64,000 nucleotides of DNA, taken from Dryomyza anilis (taxonomy: Eukaryota; Arthropoda; Insecta; Diptera; Dryomyzidae). Location: positions 74,468,367 to 74,532,366 of the forward strand of contig OX638133.1 in NCBI GenBank assembly GCA_951804985.1. Direction: 5' to 3'. This document shows positions 11,281-22,860 of this stretch, piece by piece. Within the stretch, counting starts at the first letter, position 1, and every line of letters starts with the position of its first letter. The notes beneath the pieces were generated by a model. That model was not told where the DNA came from and searched no databases. It saw only the letters and a list, made by a program, of their open reading frames with translations. A program made the position numbers and the translations under genes.

Positions 11281-12968
11281 AGTGTGTTGGGTTTTAATGT
11301 AGTAAGTTTCGGTGTGGTAAGTTTCGGTGTGGTGAGTTTAGATGTGGTGAATTTTGGAGTGGTGAGTTTAATTGTGGTTAGTTTTGGTGTGGTGAGTTTT
11401 AGTGTGGTGAGTTTTAGTGTGGTGAGTTTGAGTGTGGTGAGTTAAAGTGTGATGATTTTTAGTGTAGTGAGTTTTAGTGTGGTGAATTATTGTGTGATGG
11501 GTTTTAGTGTGGTGAATTTTAATGTGGCGTGTTTTAGTGTGGCGTGTTTTAGTGTAGCGAGTTTTAGTGTGGGAAATTTTAGGGTGAATTTTATTGTGGT
11601 GAGTTTTAGTGTGATGAATTTTAATGTGATGAATTTTATTGTGGTGAGTTTTAGTGTAGTGAATTTTAGGGTGGTGAGTTTTAGTGTGGTTAATTATAGT
11701 GTGGTGGGTTTTAGTGTGGTGAATTTTAGTGCGGTGAGTTTTAGTGTATCGAAATTTGAGTGTAGTGAGTTTTAATGTGGTGAGTTTAAAAGTGGTGAAT
11801 TTTAATGTGGTGAAATTTTAGTGTAGTGAGTTTTAGTGTGGTGAGTTTTAGTGTGGTGAAATTTTAGTGTGGTGAGTTTAAGTGTGGTGAATTTTAGTGT
11901 GTTGAATTTTTGTGTGGTGAGTTTTAGTGTGGTGAGTTTTAGAGTGGTGAGTTTTAGTGTGGTGAGTTTTCGTGTGGTAAATTTTAGTGTGGTGAGTTTT
12001 AATATGGTGAGTTTAAGTGTGGTGAGTTTTAGTGTTGTGAATTTTAGTACGGTGAGTTTTAGTGTGGCGACATTTGAGTGTAGTGAGTTTTAGTCTGGTG
12101 AGTTTTTGTGCGGTGAGTTTTAGTGTGGTGAAATTTTAGTGTGGTAAGTTTTAGTGTGGTGAGTTTTAGTGTGGTGAGTTTTAGTGTATCGAAATTTGAG
12201 TGTAGTGAGTTTTAATGTGGTGAGTTTAAAAGAGGTGAATTTTAATGTGGTGAAATTTTAGTGTAGTGAGTTTTAGTGTGGTGGGATTTTAGTGTGGTGA
12301 GTTTTTGTGTGGTGAGTTTTAGTGTGGTGAGTTTTAGTGTGGTGAGTTTTGGTGTGGTGAGTTTTAGTGTGGTGAGTTTTAGTGTGGTGAGTTTTAGTGT
12401 GGTGAATTTTAGTGTGGTGAGTTTTAGTGTGGTGGATTATAGTGTGGTGAGTTTTAGTGTGGTGAATTATAGTGTGGTAGGTTTTAGTGTGGTGAATTTT
12501 AGTGTCGTGGGATTTTAGTGTGGTGAGTTTTGGTGTGGTGAGTTTTAGTGTGGTGAGTTTTAGTGTGGTGAATTTTAGTGTGGTGAGTTTTAGTGTGGTG
12601 AATTTTAGTGTGGTGGGTTTTTGTGTGGTGAGTTTTAGTGTGGTGAGTTTTAGTGTGGTGAATTATAGAGTGGTGGGTTTTAGTGTGGTGAATTTTAGTG
12701 TGGTGAGTTTTAGTGTATCGAAATTTGAGTGTAGTGAGTTTTAATGTGGTGAGTTTAAAAGTGGTGAATTTTAATGTGGTGACATTTTAGTGTAGTGAGT
12801 TTTAGTGTAGTGAGTTTTAGTGTGGTGAGTTTTAGTGTGGTGGGATTTTAGTGTGGTGAGTTTTTGTGTGTTGAGTTTTAGTGTGGTGAGTTTTAGTGTG
12901 GTGAGTTTTGGTGTGGTGAGTTTTAGTGTGGTGAGTTTTAGTTTGGTTAGTTTTAGTGTGGTGAGTTT
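11281..12968. repeat. 15-bp minisatellite AGTGTGGTGAGTTTT, ~110 copies
   Basis: A G/T-rich 15-bp unit is repeated almost without interruption for ~1.69 kb inside the Helitron. Because 15 is a multiple of three, one frame stays open over long stretches coding repeats of S-V-V-S-F; this is not evidence of a gene. Variant blocks repeat at a higher order: TTTAGTGTATCGAAATTTGA occurs near 11742, 12180 and 12709, and GTGGTGGGATTTTAGTG near 12280 and 12838. These imply duplications of ~440-560 bp. Confidence 0.95.
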
Positions 12969-13104
12969 GTTTTTCTTTTTCTTTCCTTTTTTTGTTTTTC
13001 ATTTAGTTTGGATTGTGGTTTTATGTGATTGGTTTTGTTTTTGTATTTGTATTTTTGCTTTTGTTTTGTTTTGTGTTGTGCTTTTGCTTTTTTGTTTTTA
13101 ATTT

Positions 13105-13873
13105 TTTTTTTGTATTTGAGTTTTTTGTTTCATGTTCGTAGCTGGTGAAAGTGCCGAGTTATATCGTTTTTAGGTTGCATGGGAGGTGCCACGCCTCTTT
13201 GTCCAATCCCGCCCATATATAGCCTATCGTTCCTTCCAGACCATACCGCATCTGAGGTAAAAATTTCAAGACAATCGGATCAACCGTTTAGACGGAGAAG
13301 CGGAACACACGTGATTGCTTTTGTTTTTGTATTTTTGCTTTTGTTTTGTTTTGTTTTGTGCTTTTGCTTTTTTGTTCTAAAATTTTTTTTTTGTATTTGA
13401 GTTTTTTGTTTCATGTTCGTAGCTGGTGAAAGTGCCGAGTAATATCGTATTGAAAGTTTAGGTTGTATGGGAGGTGCCACGCCTTTTTGTCCAATCCCGC
13501 CCATATATAGCCTATCATTCCTTCCAGACCATACTGCATCTGTGGTAAAAATTTCAAGAAAATCGGATCAGCCGTTTAGACGGAGAAGCGGAACAAACGT
13601 GATTGCTTTTGTTTTTGTATTTTTGCTTTTGTTTTGTTTTGTGCTTTTGCTTTTTGTTTTTAAATTTTTTTTTTGTATTTGAGTTTTTTGTTTCATGTTC
13701 GTAGCTGGTGAAAGTGCCGAGTTATATCGTATTGAAAGTTAAGGTTGTATGAGAGGTGCCACGCCTCTTTGTCCAATCCCGCCCATATATAGCCTATCAT
13801 TCCTTCCAGACCATACTGCATCTGTGGTAAAAATTTCAAGAAAATCGGATCAGCCGTTTAGACGGAGAAGCGG
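13105..13873. repeat. ~282-bp tandem repeat, ~3 copies
   Basis: The word CATGTTCGTAGCTGGTGAAA recurs at about 13131, 13412 and 13695 (spacing 281 and 283). Each unit contains GTGCCACGCCTCTTTGTCC or a close variant, GACGGAGAAGCGGAAC and a T/G-rich stretch (TTTTGTTTTGTTTTG). Copies are highly similar, so the expansion is recent. The third copy runs into the ACAAACGT array. Frames repeated in each unit are by-products. Confidence 0.9.
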
Positions 13874-13950
13874 AACAAACGTACAAACGTACAAACGTAC
13901 AAACGTACAAACGTACAAACGTACAAACGTACAAACGTACAAACGAACAA
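13874..13950. repeat. (ACAAACGT)n microsatellite
   Basis: About nine perfect copies of the 8-bp unit ACAAACGT close the 282-bp array, just inside the 5' terminus of the minus-strand Helitron. The same GTTTGTACGTTTGTTC style occurs at 33000-33040 and 33505-33525. Confidence 0.9.
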
Positions 13951-13973
13951 ACAGATTTATTATATTAATAGGA

Positions 13974-14588
13974 TTTACAGATTTTCTATGGTCAGTGGAT
14001 CAAAAATATAGTATAAACTTATACTCCTACACGTGTGGGTTAGGCGTTATGAGGTCCTAAAGGGATCAAAGGATAACCAATATAGTTCGTCATTTTGTAA
14101 CAAAATGGTTCCTTGTACGTCTTTGATGTCTAAGGAGCAAATATAAGGAACTTACTAAGAATGATTTACACTTTAAGTTTGTATCTGAACGATTTACTAC
14201 CATTTTGAATGGTTTTCTATTAACAACTCCGTTAAGGAGAAGAAGTCAGAAAACTATCGTAATGTCTTTAGGGAAAATATTTGTCTTTGAAATTGAGCTA
14301 GAGTCTCTAAACAACACATAACACGTACTATTTCTGAATTATAAGCATAATAATAACGAATTATAGTTTTAACTTCAATTTTGAATATAGTCGTAGAAAT
14401 ATATTATTACAATTGTTTAAGTGCAGTGAAAATTACAGCAATTCTTAGTTAAAATTGAGACGCTGATTTCAAAAAATGGCATTTTTTTTTTAAATATTGA
14501 CTCTAGTTTTTATTATATAGCCTATTTTTATTTTGTCATAGTTTTGCTCTTGTATTATTTTTCATATTCCAGCCAATGATAAGAATAA
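13974..14588. other. AT-rich non-coding block
   Basis: Sequence between the Helitron and the first family A element. No gene or repeat recognised. Confidence 0.45.
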
Positions 14589-15406
14589 CGAGTTGGGAAA
14601 GATAGGTCACATGGGTAAGTTCGGTCACATGGGGCGGATTTTTATAGTCGGTCGGGCCCGACTATGGAATACCCTACACCTTTGGTGGGGATATTAATGT
14701 GGGATATTTAATTGCATACCTTAATTTTAAAGTTTTTAATTATGCGGAACCTCCCCACCGTCAGAATATTATTCATATATCAGAAATTTACGTCTTTTAT
14801 CCCCATAAATTAAAAAATGTATATAAAAGTATAAACAACAAAAAAAAATTGAAAAATATAATTGGGCGGACCACGTCTATATATAAAATTTTGAAAGGCT
14901 AATATTTCATTGATTTGATTTTAATAATTTACGGATCAAATATCCACTATGAAAACCCGGGAAATAATGAAAAAAAAAAGTGGGCGGATCACGCCCATTT
15001 TTGGACCACATATTTTAAGGTGAATTCTAACAATACGTTTTAAACCTTATAACTATACCTTGAATACTTTTCGAGTTATTAGTTCCGAAAAAGTTATATA
15101 AAAGTGACTTGTGTGGGAGGTGGGCGTATCCGTTGACCGATTTGGCTCATTTTCAAACTCAGTTCCTACTTTTGACTAAAATATATTGAGACGAAATTTC
15201 ATCGCATTCTGATCAGTATTTCTCAAGTTATTCCGTATTCGGACAGCAAGACAGCAAGACGGACAGACAGACGGACATGGCTAAACGGACTCGGGTAGTG
15301 ATGCTGATCAAGAATATATATACTTTTCCATACCGGACACGCCTCCTAAGGGGCGTTACAATATATGCACAAAGTTAATATACCCTGTACCTCATAGGTG
15401 TAGGGT
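14589..15406 (-). mobile_element. DINE-1-like element, family A copy 1
   Basis: On the minus strand it begins TACCCTACACCTATGAGGT, continues with AAGTATATATATTCTTGATC and AGCATCACTACCCGAG, carries a GTCCGTCTG/TCTTGCTG microsatellite, and ends with a TAGTCGGGCCCGACTA-type hairpin followed by TTCCCAACTCG. This order matches Drosophila DINE-1/INE-1, now classed as Helentron-associated elements. No coding sequence. Copies 2 and 3 lie at 20091 and 52220, in the opposite orientation. Confidence 0.8.
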
Positions 15407-18224
15407 AAAAAAATATCTTTCTGCATTAGGCGCGCAGAACCTTGCGCTATAATACAAATTTTACTTTTTATGAATTTTACTTTACGTGAAAAAATCAGAG
15501 TTCAATTAAAAAGGATGTCATTTTGCCGCACTGTGTTATTAATGAAATGATTTAATTGATTTGGTTTGGATTAGTTTTTGTTACAATTTTTTTTATGTTG
15601 TGAATTATAGTTGTTTTAAATTAGAGCATTTTTACTATTTCAATGTTTTGCTTTTTTTTTCAGTATTTTTGTACCTTTGGTTTTAAGTTTTAATTACTTT
15701 GGTTTTTATATTTTTTTGTCAATTTTATGTCTTTTTTATTTTGTTTATGTTTGTCATAGCTTTTGTGTTTGTTTTTGGTTTTTCCTTTAATTTTTAATAA
15801 TATGTATTTTTTTCTTATTTTATTTTTTGCTGATTTGTTTGATTTTTATTTTTGTTTTTAATCTTGGTTTGAACCTATTTTTGCTTTACTTTACCTTGTT
15901 TTCAATATAGCTTGATTCGATTGTTTAGTGTTTTTATTATGTTTTCAGCGTCTATATCCTTTTGAGTTTGTCTGTGTTTGCTTTTGTTTGTATTTTTTTT
16001 TTTTTGTAGTTCAGTATTTATTTGATTATGTTTTATAGTTTTTGTTATTGCATTTATATTTTCAATTGTATTGTTTCTGTTTTAAGTTTATTGTTTTTTG
16101 CTTTGTTGTTTTTAATTTGCAATTTTGTTATTTTCTGTTTAATTTTTCTTTTTGCGTTTTCGATTGGTTTTTAGCTTTTTGTGTTTTTTTTTCCATTCCA
16201 CAATGTAGTGTTTTTGTTTTTCATTTCGTGATTTTACTTGTATTTGTTCTTTTTGTGTTGCTTATAACTTTTGTTATTTCTTTTGATTTTGTATTTTGTT
16301 TTTTTTATTTCCTTTTTTCTTTATTTTGTGCTATTGCATTTGTGTTCGATTTTTATATAAAAATTAATAAAAGCTTATATTCTATGTTTTTAAGATATTT
16401 GGAGCTAAACTATTTTAGATTTTTTTATTTAGTATCCCCTATTTAGTATTACCTAGTTAAAATTTGCCTTAGACTATATCCAGAAAAATTCAATTATCAG
16501 TTCACTATCATGAACATAGTACCAGGGATTTCGTATATTTGTGATATTTCTTAAAATATGCTCTTTCACTTTCACAGTTTCGGTTAGAATTTTATTATAG
16601 TAAAGATTTAAGTATTCAAAAATTCCCATTAAATATGATAAAAACATTAAAAAATTGAATAAAACCCCAAATTTTTCAATTACATTAAAAAAACGTATGT
16701 TGTACTAAATATTTTTATGATTTTTTTATAAGCTCCCAATAATGTCGATAATGCCTGTGGCATTTGAACACATAAACCGACAGTTACTCTATCCCCAACA
16801 ACATATAAACGAAATATTAATAAAAAAAACTGAATAACCCAAATAAAACATAAAATCTTTGTAGATAATTTGATGGAAACGTTATATAAAAAGCAACCTA
16901 AAAATACTGCACAGTAATAAAAAAAAATGGAAAATTTAATAATGTTGCCAAATTTAAAGCCGTCAAATGAAGACGTATGATACTGCAGAATTGTATCTCG
17001 TTGTGTGCTTGATATATATACATACGCGAGGATACAATAAAAATGATAAAAATAAAAGTAAAATATAATAAAAATTTAATAAAAATAAAAAATAATAAAA
17101 AGTATAAAGTAGCAGACATTTTTTTCTGTTAAAGAAAACCCACAAATAAAGTAAAATGTGCTGCTGAAAATTGTTCTTAAGTGAAAAATTGACATGCAAA
17201 ACACAGAGCTGCCGGTTCAAGTGAAAAGTCGGCGGCGCGCAATTTTTATGCTTCTTTAACTTATAAAATAACCTCGAAAAAAATATATTCACCCAAAAAT
17301 ATTCTATACTTTATGTTCTATACTACATAAAGAATGGAGGAGGGGGGGCCCCAGAGTATTTTATGGAATGCGAGATAAGAAAGTGAAAATATGTAAAATT
17401 TGTGTTTAGTATTTGCGGCACGCGGAAATATTACTACATTGTGTTTTATTGCGGTCATGAAAATATGAAAATTGATATAAAGCGCATAAAGAATTCCAGA
17501 AGGATTGAAATTAATACAATTTTAATAAAATAAAAACATTCTAAGGAAATATTTACAAAATAAATAAAATTTGGCGTTTTGTAAAAATAATAATTTGAAT
17601 GCAATATTTGATTTAGTACGGAAGTATTAAAATTATTTTTCAATAAGATTTTTAATTTTTTACTAATTTTAAATTTTGTAAAAGAAAATTAGAATATATA
17701 ATTTTTTTAGAAAAGTGGACTTTTTTAAAGAGTTATTATATAATTTGTTAAAATATAAATTATTAATTGCTTTGACAATTTTGAAAACTTTAAATTTAAA
17801 AAACAATTAAATTAAATAAAATTTCCATCTTAACAAAATATAAAAAATTCCACATCAAGCTGTCAAAAAAAAAACCCAAAAATATATGACATTTAACACT
17901 TTGAATAATAGAATAAAATTAAATAAAAAATGACTTTTTGCCAACGTTGCAATTTTACTGCTTTTAAATTCACACGTTAATCAAATTTAAACGTGGAAAA
18001 GTATTAAAAAGAATAAAAATACAACAAACACTCAGTAGGCAAGCCATGCCAAATCAAAAAAAATAAAAATTGACTACCCCATAGCTACAAATATAAACAT
18101 AAAATCCTACCACCCACCCATTCCTTACATCGCACATGCAACACCGAACAATAAAAACAACACATTGGCATCGCACTTTAATCCCCCCACTTTAATCTGT
18201 GTCACAATACGTTGGCAACACTTA
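15407..18224. other. Non-coding; T/G-biased stretch then A/T-rich sequence
   Basis: From 15540 to 16440 the + strand is almost free of A-C words and dominated by TTTTG/TTTGTTT. Its 134-codon frame at 16042-16446 codes F, V, C and L only and is an artefact of composition. From 16440 to 17900 the sequence is A/T-rich with many AAAAT/TAAAA words. From ~17990 complexity rises, with CCACCCACCC at ~18108-18120. No gene is supported here. Confidence 0.45.
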
Positions 18225-18250
18225 CGCCGGACATAACGAATTTTTAATAG

Positions 18251-18480
18251 AGTGCGCGACCGTGTTTCGGGGCCACCTTACCGCGCGCCCTTTGAACCAC
18301 CCGTCCATATTACACATGGACACGAAGAGCCCATGCTGACGCATCGCATGCTGTGATTGCGACCACATTGGTTCGTGGGAAGTACCAGCAGTACGAAGGA
18401 TGCGGAGGTGGTGGTATCACTGCCATGGACCATATGTGTTTCATTTAATGAACCTCGAGTGCATCAATGGCAGCACAAAT
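18251..18480 (+). other. GC-rich island, possible exon or exon remnant
   Basis: This ~230-bp segment is far richer in G and C than its surroundings. After a possible acceptor (TTTTTAATAG at 18241-18250) one frame codes VRDRVSGPPYRAPFEPPVHI and then THGHEEPMLTHRML before a TGA near 18352; the same frame stays open for another ~40 codons beyond it. A second frame (~18297-18440) codes a peptide with HADASHAVIATTLVRGKYQQ and a Gly run. The best frame cannot be decided and no family is recognised. It may be a real exon, a degraded exon or conserved non-coding DNA. A + strand exon would be consistent with the gene ending at 38504. Confidence 0.25.
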
Positions 18481-18512
18481 AAAAAAAAAATAATAACAAT
18501 AAAAAAAAGTCT

Positions 18513-19470
18513 GTGCGCGTCATTTTTAATAACAATTTAAGTAGGATTCTGGAAAGTGTAGCACCCAGTACATTTTTGTATCTTTTGGGTCGGACAATTG
18601 AATTTTTATATAAAAATGACAGGACCCGACATACACAGCGTCGCTCATCCGAATTACTCAGTGACCGGCAATATGGTTTCAGTAGACCCAGATCCACTCC
18701 ACTAGTGACCGAATGGTCCTCTCTGAAAAGTAAAATATTTTTATTTGCCTTTTAGAAGAGAGTAAAAGTTGTTGTTCTAGATATTTCCAAGGGTTTGATG
18801 GAGTGTTGCAAGTGGCCCTCGTATCAAAATTAATTGTGAATTTTCTCCAAGGTCGTTCAATACGAGTTGCGACGGATGGTGTTATTTCAAAACAGTTCGG
18901 TATGATTTAGACCTATCACCATACCTATTTCTTATATTTATCAATGACCAGAAGCCAAACCATTCTATTGTAGGTGACAATAACATTTGTAATTCATATT
19001 CGTTAAACAAGCGTACAAACTCTTTGGAGTTGGAGAGTAAAAGATGAATGACATACTTAGTGATGATCTTGAAACATTCTCCAAGTGGGGTCTTGAACAT
19101 ATAGTTGATTTTAATTCAAGCAAGACTTAAAGTAGCCGCGGTAGCCCAGTAGTTAGTGCGTTGGACTGCGACCCGAAAGGTCCCCGGTTCAAGCCTGGAC
19201 TGGGGCTAACAACATCTTTTCATAGAAACATTTTTCTATACCGCGCTACCTCTCGTCAGTAAATGGCAAACCTACAAGAGTAAAAACATTGCCTATGCTC
19301 TCACCCGCCGTTCGGATTCGGCAATAAACTGTAGGTCCCACCACTTTGAGTACACATATAACACGCACAGCTCCAAATTATATTATATTATTATAAGACT
19401 TAAAGTTGTCTGTTATAGAACAAACGAATGGAATCAACTCTCCCACACCTCTTTTCTTAAACATCTCTAA
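18513..19470 (+). pseudogene. degraded non-LTR retrotransposon RT fragment
   Basis: Conceptual translation with frame changes and stops shows reverse transcriptase landmarks in order: RSSELLSDRQYGFSRPRST (18637-18693), VVVLDISKGFDGVLQ (~18770-18815), FLQGRSIRVATDGVISKQF (~18841-18900), LSPYLFLIFIND (~18917-18952), then NDILSDDLETFSKWGLEH (~19045-19098) and NSSKT. These correspond to the palm region of LINE RTs of the jockey/I type, including the LDISKAFD-like motif. The catalytic YADD block is eroded (TIVGDNN, ~18968). After the SINE at 19134-19394 the same frame continues with NKRMESTLPHL. No 5' or 3' end is present. Confidence 0.7.
19134..19394 (+). mobile_element. tRNA-derived SINE with target duplication
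   Basis: Starts AGCCGCGGTAGCCCAGTAG, with A- and B-box regions as in the other copies, and ends in a TATTATATTATTAT tail. AAGACTTAAAGT occurs on both sides (19122-19133 and 19395-19406), a 12-bp target duplication typical of LINE-driven retroposition. It inserted into the RT pseudogene and splits its reading frame. Confidence 0.85.
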
Positions 19471-20090
19471 TATATACTCGACTTTTCCTCTTGCCCTTAA
19501 AACTTTCCTATTACACTACACAACACGATTTTTCCCAATGAATACTTTAATTTAACTAAATCAAGAGAATTGGTTTAAAACTCGGAATTTTTTATTATTT
19601 TAGACAATTTTTTAATTATTTTTTTAGAATTTACGATCAAATCGACGCCTTTTACAAAAACCCACATGTTTCAATTTGCTTACGAAAAACGGCACATTAA
19701 AAAATATTTCATTAAAACAGGCATAAGTTTATTTTAACCACGAAAAGAAGCATTAAATTATTTTAGCTAAGAAAATAATCTCATTCTCTTTTTCTCCACG
19801 AACAGAAGTAAAACTTTATCTTTCCGACGAATATTAGCACATTTATATTTAATCTACGAACAAAAACACATTTTGATTTTGGCACGAATAAAATCATATA
19901 TGTATTTTCATATATGTTTATTCAATATACAAGTCACAAAATGTTGTTGATGGAGAAGATAGTGTATTATGAACAATATTGTTGATTTTTCATTGATGAC
20001 GTGGTTTCCAGTTGTGTCATTGGACATTTTTTTGATGATGCTGTTCCATTTAGTAATAGCTTCACATCCAGGTGCTTTATTGAAATTTTT

Positions 20091-20860
20091 ATACCCTACA
20101 CCTATGAGGTACAGGGTATATTAACTTTGTGCATATATTGTAACGCCCCTTAGGAGGCGTGTCCGGTATGGAAAAGTATATATATTCTTGATCAGCATCA
20201 CTACCCGAGTGCGTTTAGCCATGTCCGTCTGTCTGTCTGTCCGTCTTGCTGTCTTGCTGTCTTGCTGTCCGAATACAGAATAACTTGAGAAATACTGATC
20301 AGAATGCGATGAAATTTCGTCTCAATATAGTTTAGCCAAAAGTAGGAACTGAGTTTGAAAATGAGCAAAATCGGTCAACGGACACGCCCACCTCCCATAC
20401 AAGTCACTTTTATATAACTTTTTCGAAACTAATAACTCGAAAAGTATTCAAGGTATAGTTATAAAATTTAAAACGTATTGTTAGAATTCACCTAAAAATA
20501 TGTGGTCCAAAAATGGGCGTGATCCGCCCACTTTTTTTTTCATTATTTCCCGGGTTTTCATAGTGGAAATTTGATCCGTAAATTATTAAAATCAAATCTA
20601 TGAAATATTAGCCTTTCAAAATTTTAAATATAGGCGTGGTCCGCCCAATTATATTTTTCAAATTTTTTTTTTTTTTTTTATTTTAAAATTTTTTTTATAT
20701 TATGGGGATATAAGACGTAAATTTCTGATATATGTATAATATTCTGAGGGTTAATATCCCCACCAAAGGTGTAGGGTATTCCATAGTCGGGCCCGTACCG
20801 ACTATAAAAATTCGCCCCATGTGACCGAACTTACCCATGTGATCTAACTTTCCCAACTCG
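20091..20860 (+). mobile_element. DINE-1-like element, family A copy 2
   Basis: Begins ATACCCTACACCTATGAGGT and ends TTTCCCAACTCG. The insertion lies between T runs (TTTTT before, TT after), the T-T preference described for Helentrons. The microsatellite reads (GTCTGTCC) followed by TCTTGCTG repeats. The 3' hairpin arms are TAGTCGG and CCGACTA. It sits inside the larger fold-back element. Confidence 0.8.
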
Positions 20861-21903
20861 TTATTACTGAAACTGTTCTAATAGGCATAAATTCACATCC
20901 AGTTGAGTCATTTTTGGATGAAAACGTTTCAATAGGCATATAAAATATGCTGGAGTGATTTGGCCAGAGCATACTTGCGACTTTGAATTTATTTTTTTTT
21001 TCAAAAAATTTGTTCTATTGCGTTTGGCCAGAACCCACTTGTCATTGGAATTATTTTGGAAAAAAAAACGTTTGGATTAGACCAGATCCAACTTGCATCA
21101 ATGTACATTTTTTTGTAAAAATTTGTTCCTTTGGGATTAGTAACAAAAAATGTCGCAAGTGCACATTTTTCTTAAAAAAATGTGTTGTCCAAATCAAGGA
21201 TTGATACCTAAACGAATAACGGTTTCGATTTCGGTTTCGGTTTTTAAGTTTTTATAACAAAACGGTTTCGGTATACCGGTTCCATGTTACGGTTTCGGTT
21301 TCATATTTTTCAAATAATTTTACATTTTTTATATGGTGCTAAATTATGATCAAATTATGATACTGGGGTAAAGTGGGAAACGTAATTTAAACAATGTTTG
21401 TTGTTATTTTAGTAAAATATTGTGTTATATGAATTATTTAATTGATTACGTCAAGAACAAAATTTAATTTAAAATTTCGTGACCACAAACCAATGAAAAG
21501 CAACATTTTGACTTCAACTGAGATATGATCTGAATTGAAAAGAAGATGAATTTTGTACAATTTTCATCCATAAAAGACAAAGAAATTAAATTTCAAATTG
21601 ATGATCATTTGCAAGAGCAAGTCAAGAAATGGTAATCTTAATCTTTTAAGTTTTAAATGAAAGATCGAAGACAAATATCTTAAACTGCATATTAATTATG
21701 AAAACGATTAGAATTTGAACACTAATTGTATTTAAGTTACTTATTTTCCATATTTTCAATTTCTTCAACATTTTACTAACAAAAAAATATCCAATAACAT
21801 AAAAATTTGAATTATATTTTAACAAGAATTAACAAATAAAAAATAATTGTATAACACAAGTGATGTTGACAAGACATTTCAAAATCTCAAGGCCATAATA
21901 AAA

Positions 21904-22137
21904 TGAACGAAAAGTCACCAAATACATTTTCAAAATGCTAAATATTTTTTACAAACATCTTTATGTATCTGCCAATTTTTAATCGATGATCTTCATTTTT
22001 TTACCACATGATAAGAAAATGTAAATCTATCAATTGATATTTCAACTTTAAAAATGCATCAATTACTTTTTATAATATTAATCAACAAACTCGAAAATAA
22101 AGTTTTTCATAAAAATGTATTTGGTGACTTTTCGTTC
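21904..22137. mobile_element. nested 234-bp MITE
   Basis: Inverted ends GAACGAAAAGTCACCAAATA on the left and, in reverse complement, the same sequence on the right (TATTTGGTGACTTTTCGTTC), continuing CATTTT. No open frame. The flanks show no unambiguous target duplication, so the superfamily is undecided. It lies inside the hAT element. Confidence 0.6.
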
Positions 22138-22437
22138 TACAACGACGATATACAGTAAACGATATACATATAAAATAAATATAAGGAATATTTCGTATAA
22201 GCATATTTCTGTTTTCGTCACAGATTAAAAAAATCCGTATGCTACACGTACCGTATGTCAAGAGAACTCAAATAATATCTTGCAGAGTAACATTTTTCTT
22301 TGCGAACACCATGCGAACACAAACTCAAACGCCACAAAGCGAATACTAACAGAAAGAAGAGAATATAACAATAATGATTACGATTCGTATACACACTTTC
22401 ACAACGACAACTCTTCGTTGCTATCCTGTATCATCGC

Positions 22438-22496
22438 ATGGCAACAAACAGACGCATGACAACAGACAGACGCATGACAACGGACAGACGCATGGC
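22438..22496. repeat. short tandem CAGACGCATGACAACGGA-type repeat
   Basis: Four copies of a ~17-bp unit containing GACGCATGRCA lie between 22430 and 22500, inside the hAT element. The array is not coding. Confidence 0.55.
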
Positions 22497-22820
22497 ACCA
22501 CACTACATGTATGTTTCTAGTACAGCTCTCTAGTTGGCAACAGAAACGAGTTCTCTTTGTGGTACACAAAATTTCCCGCCAAAAATTCTATCAAAAGCTT
22601 GGATGCTGCTTTATTCGCACTTTCAAACGAATCAGCGGATTTATGAAAAAAGAAAAACACAAAAACAATATATCAGCTAAATATATCACACTGTGAAAAT
22701 GTACATATATTATTTTTTATTATTTCATGATTTTACAATTAACAAAAAAACTATATATAAAAGTAAAACAAACATAAAAAAACATTGTTTTGTCTATTTT
22801 ATATTTTTGAAACAACTTTT

Positions 22821-22860
22821 GAAGCACTTTTAAAGCTATTTACCGCTTCAAAAGTGCTTC
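22821..22860. repeat. 40-nt hairpin
   Basis: GAAGCACTTTTAAAGC (22821-22836) pairs with GCTTCAAAAGTGCTTC (22845-22860) across an 8-nt loop, with one G-U or mismatch position. It is isolated within the hAT element. A pre-miRNA is possible, but the arms are short for one. Confidence 0.5.

Larger units (their letters stand above)
10921..13973 (-). mobile_element. non-autonomous Helitron carrying minisatellites
   Basis: On the minus strand the element starts TCCTATTAATATAATAAATC and ends CGGGTCCAGCTAG. It is preceded by A and followed by T, the canonical Helitron layout: 5' TC, 3' CTRR, insertion between A and T without target duplication. Just before the CTAG end lies a GCACGAGTCGTGC palindrome, fitting the 3' hairpin Helitrons need. 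The inside has no Rep or helicase coding. From the element's 5' end it holds an 8-bp array, a ~282-bp tandem repeat, a large 15-bp minisatellite and a second CCGTAGAATTCTTCC minisatellite (11120-11275). A shorter relative starts at 33484. Length 3053 bp. Confidence 0.75.

Noticed and set aside
11449..12744. Long + strand frames coding S-V-V-S-F repeats
   Set aside because: They follow from a 15-bp tandem unit (five codons) and have no start context, codon bias or non-repeat sequence.
11281..13950. CRISPR-like array
   Set aside because: Units are contiguous tandem repeats without unique spacers, and the context is eukaryotic.
13179..14060. Repeated + frames starting MGGATPLCPIPPIYSLSFLP
   Set aside because: They are repeated because the 282-bp unit is repeated; the same peptide in a non-coding Helitron array is not evidence of a gene.
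16042..16446. 134-codon + frame resembling a hydrophobic membrane protein
   Set aside because: The whole region is T/G-biased; the F, V, L and C composition is forced by base content.
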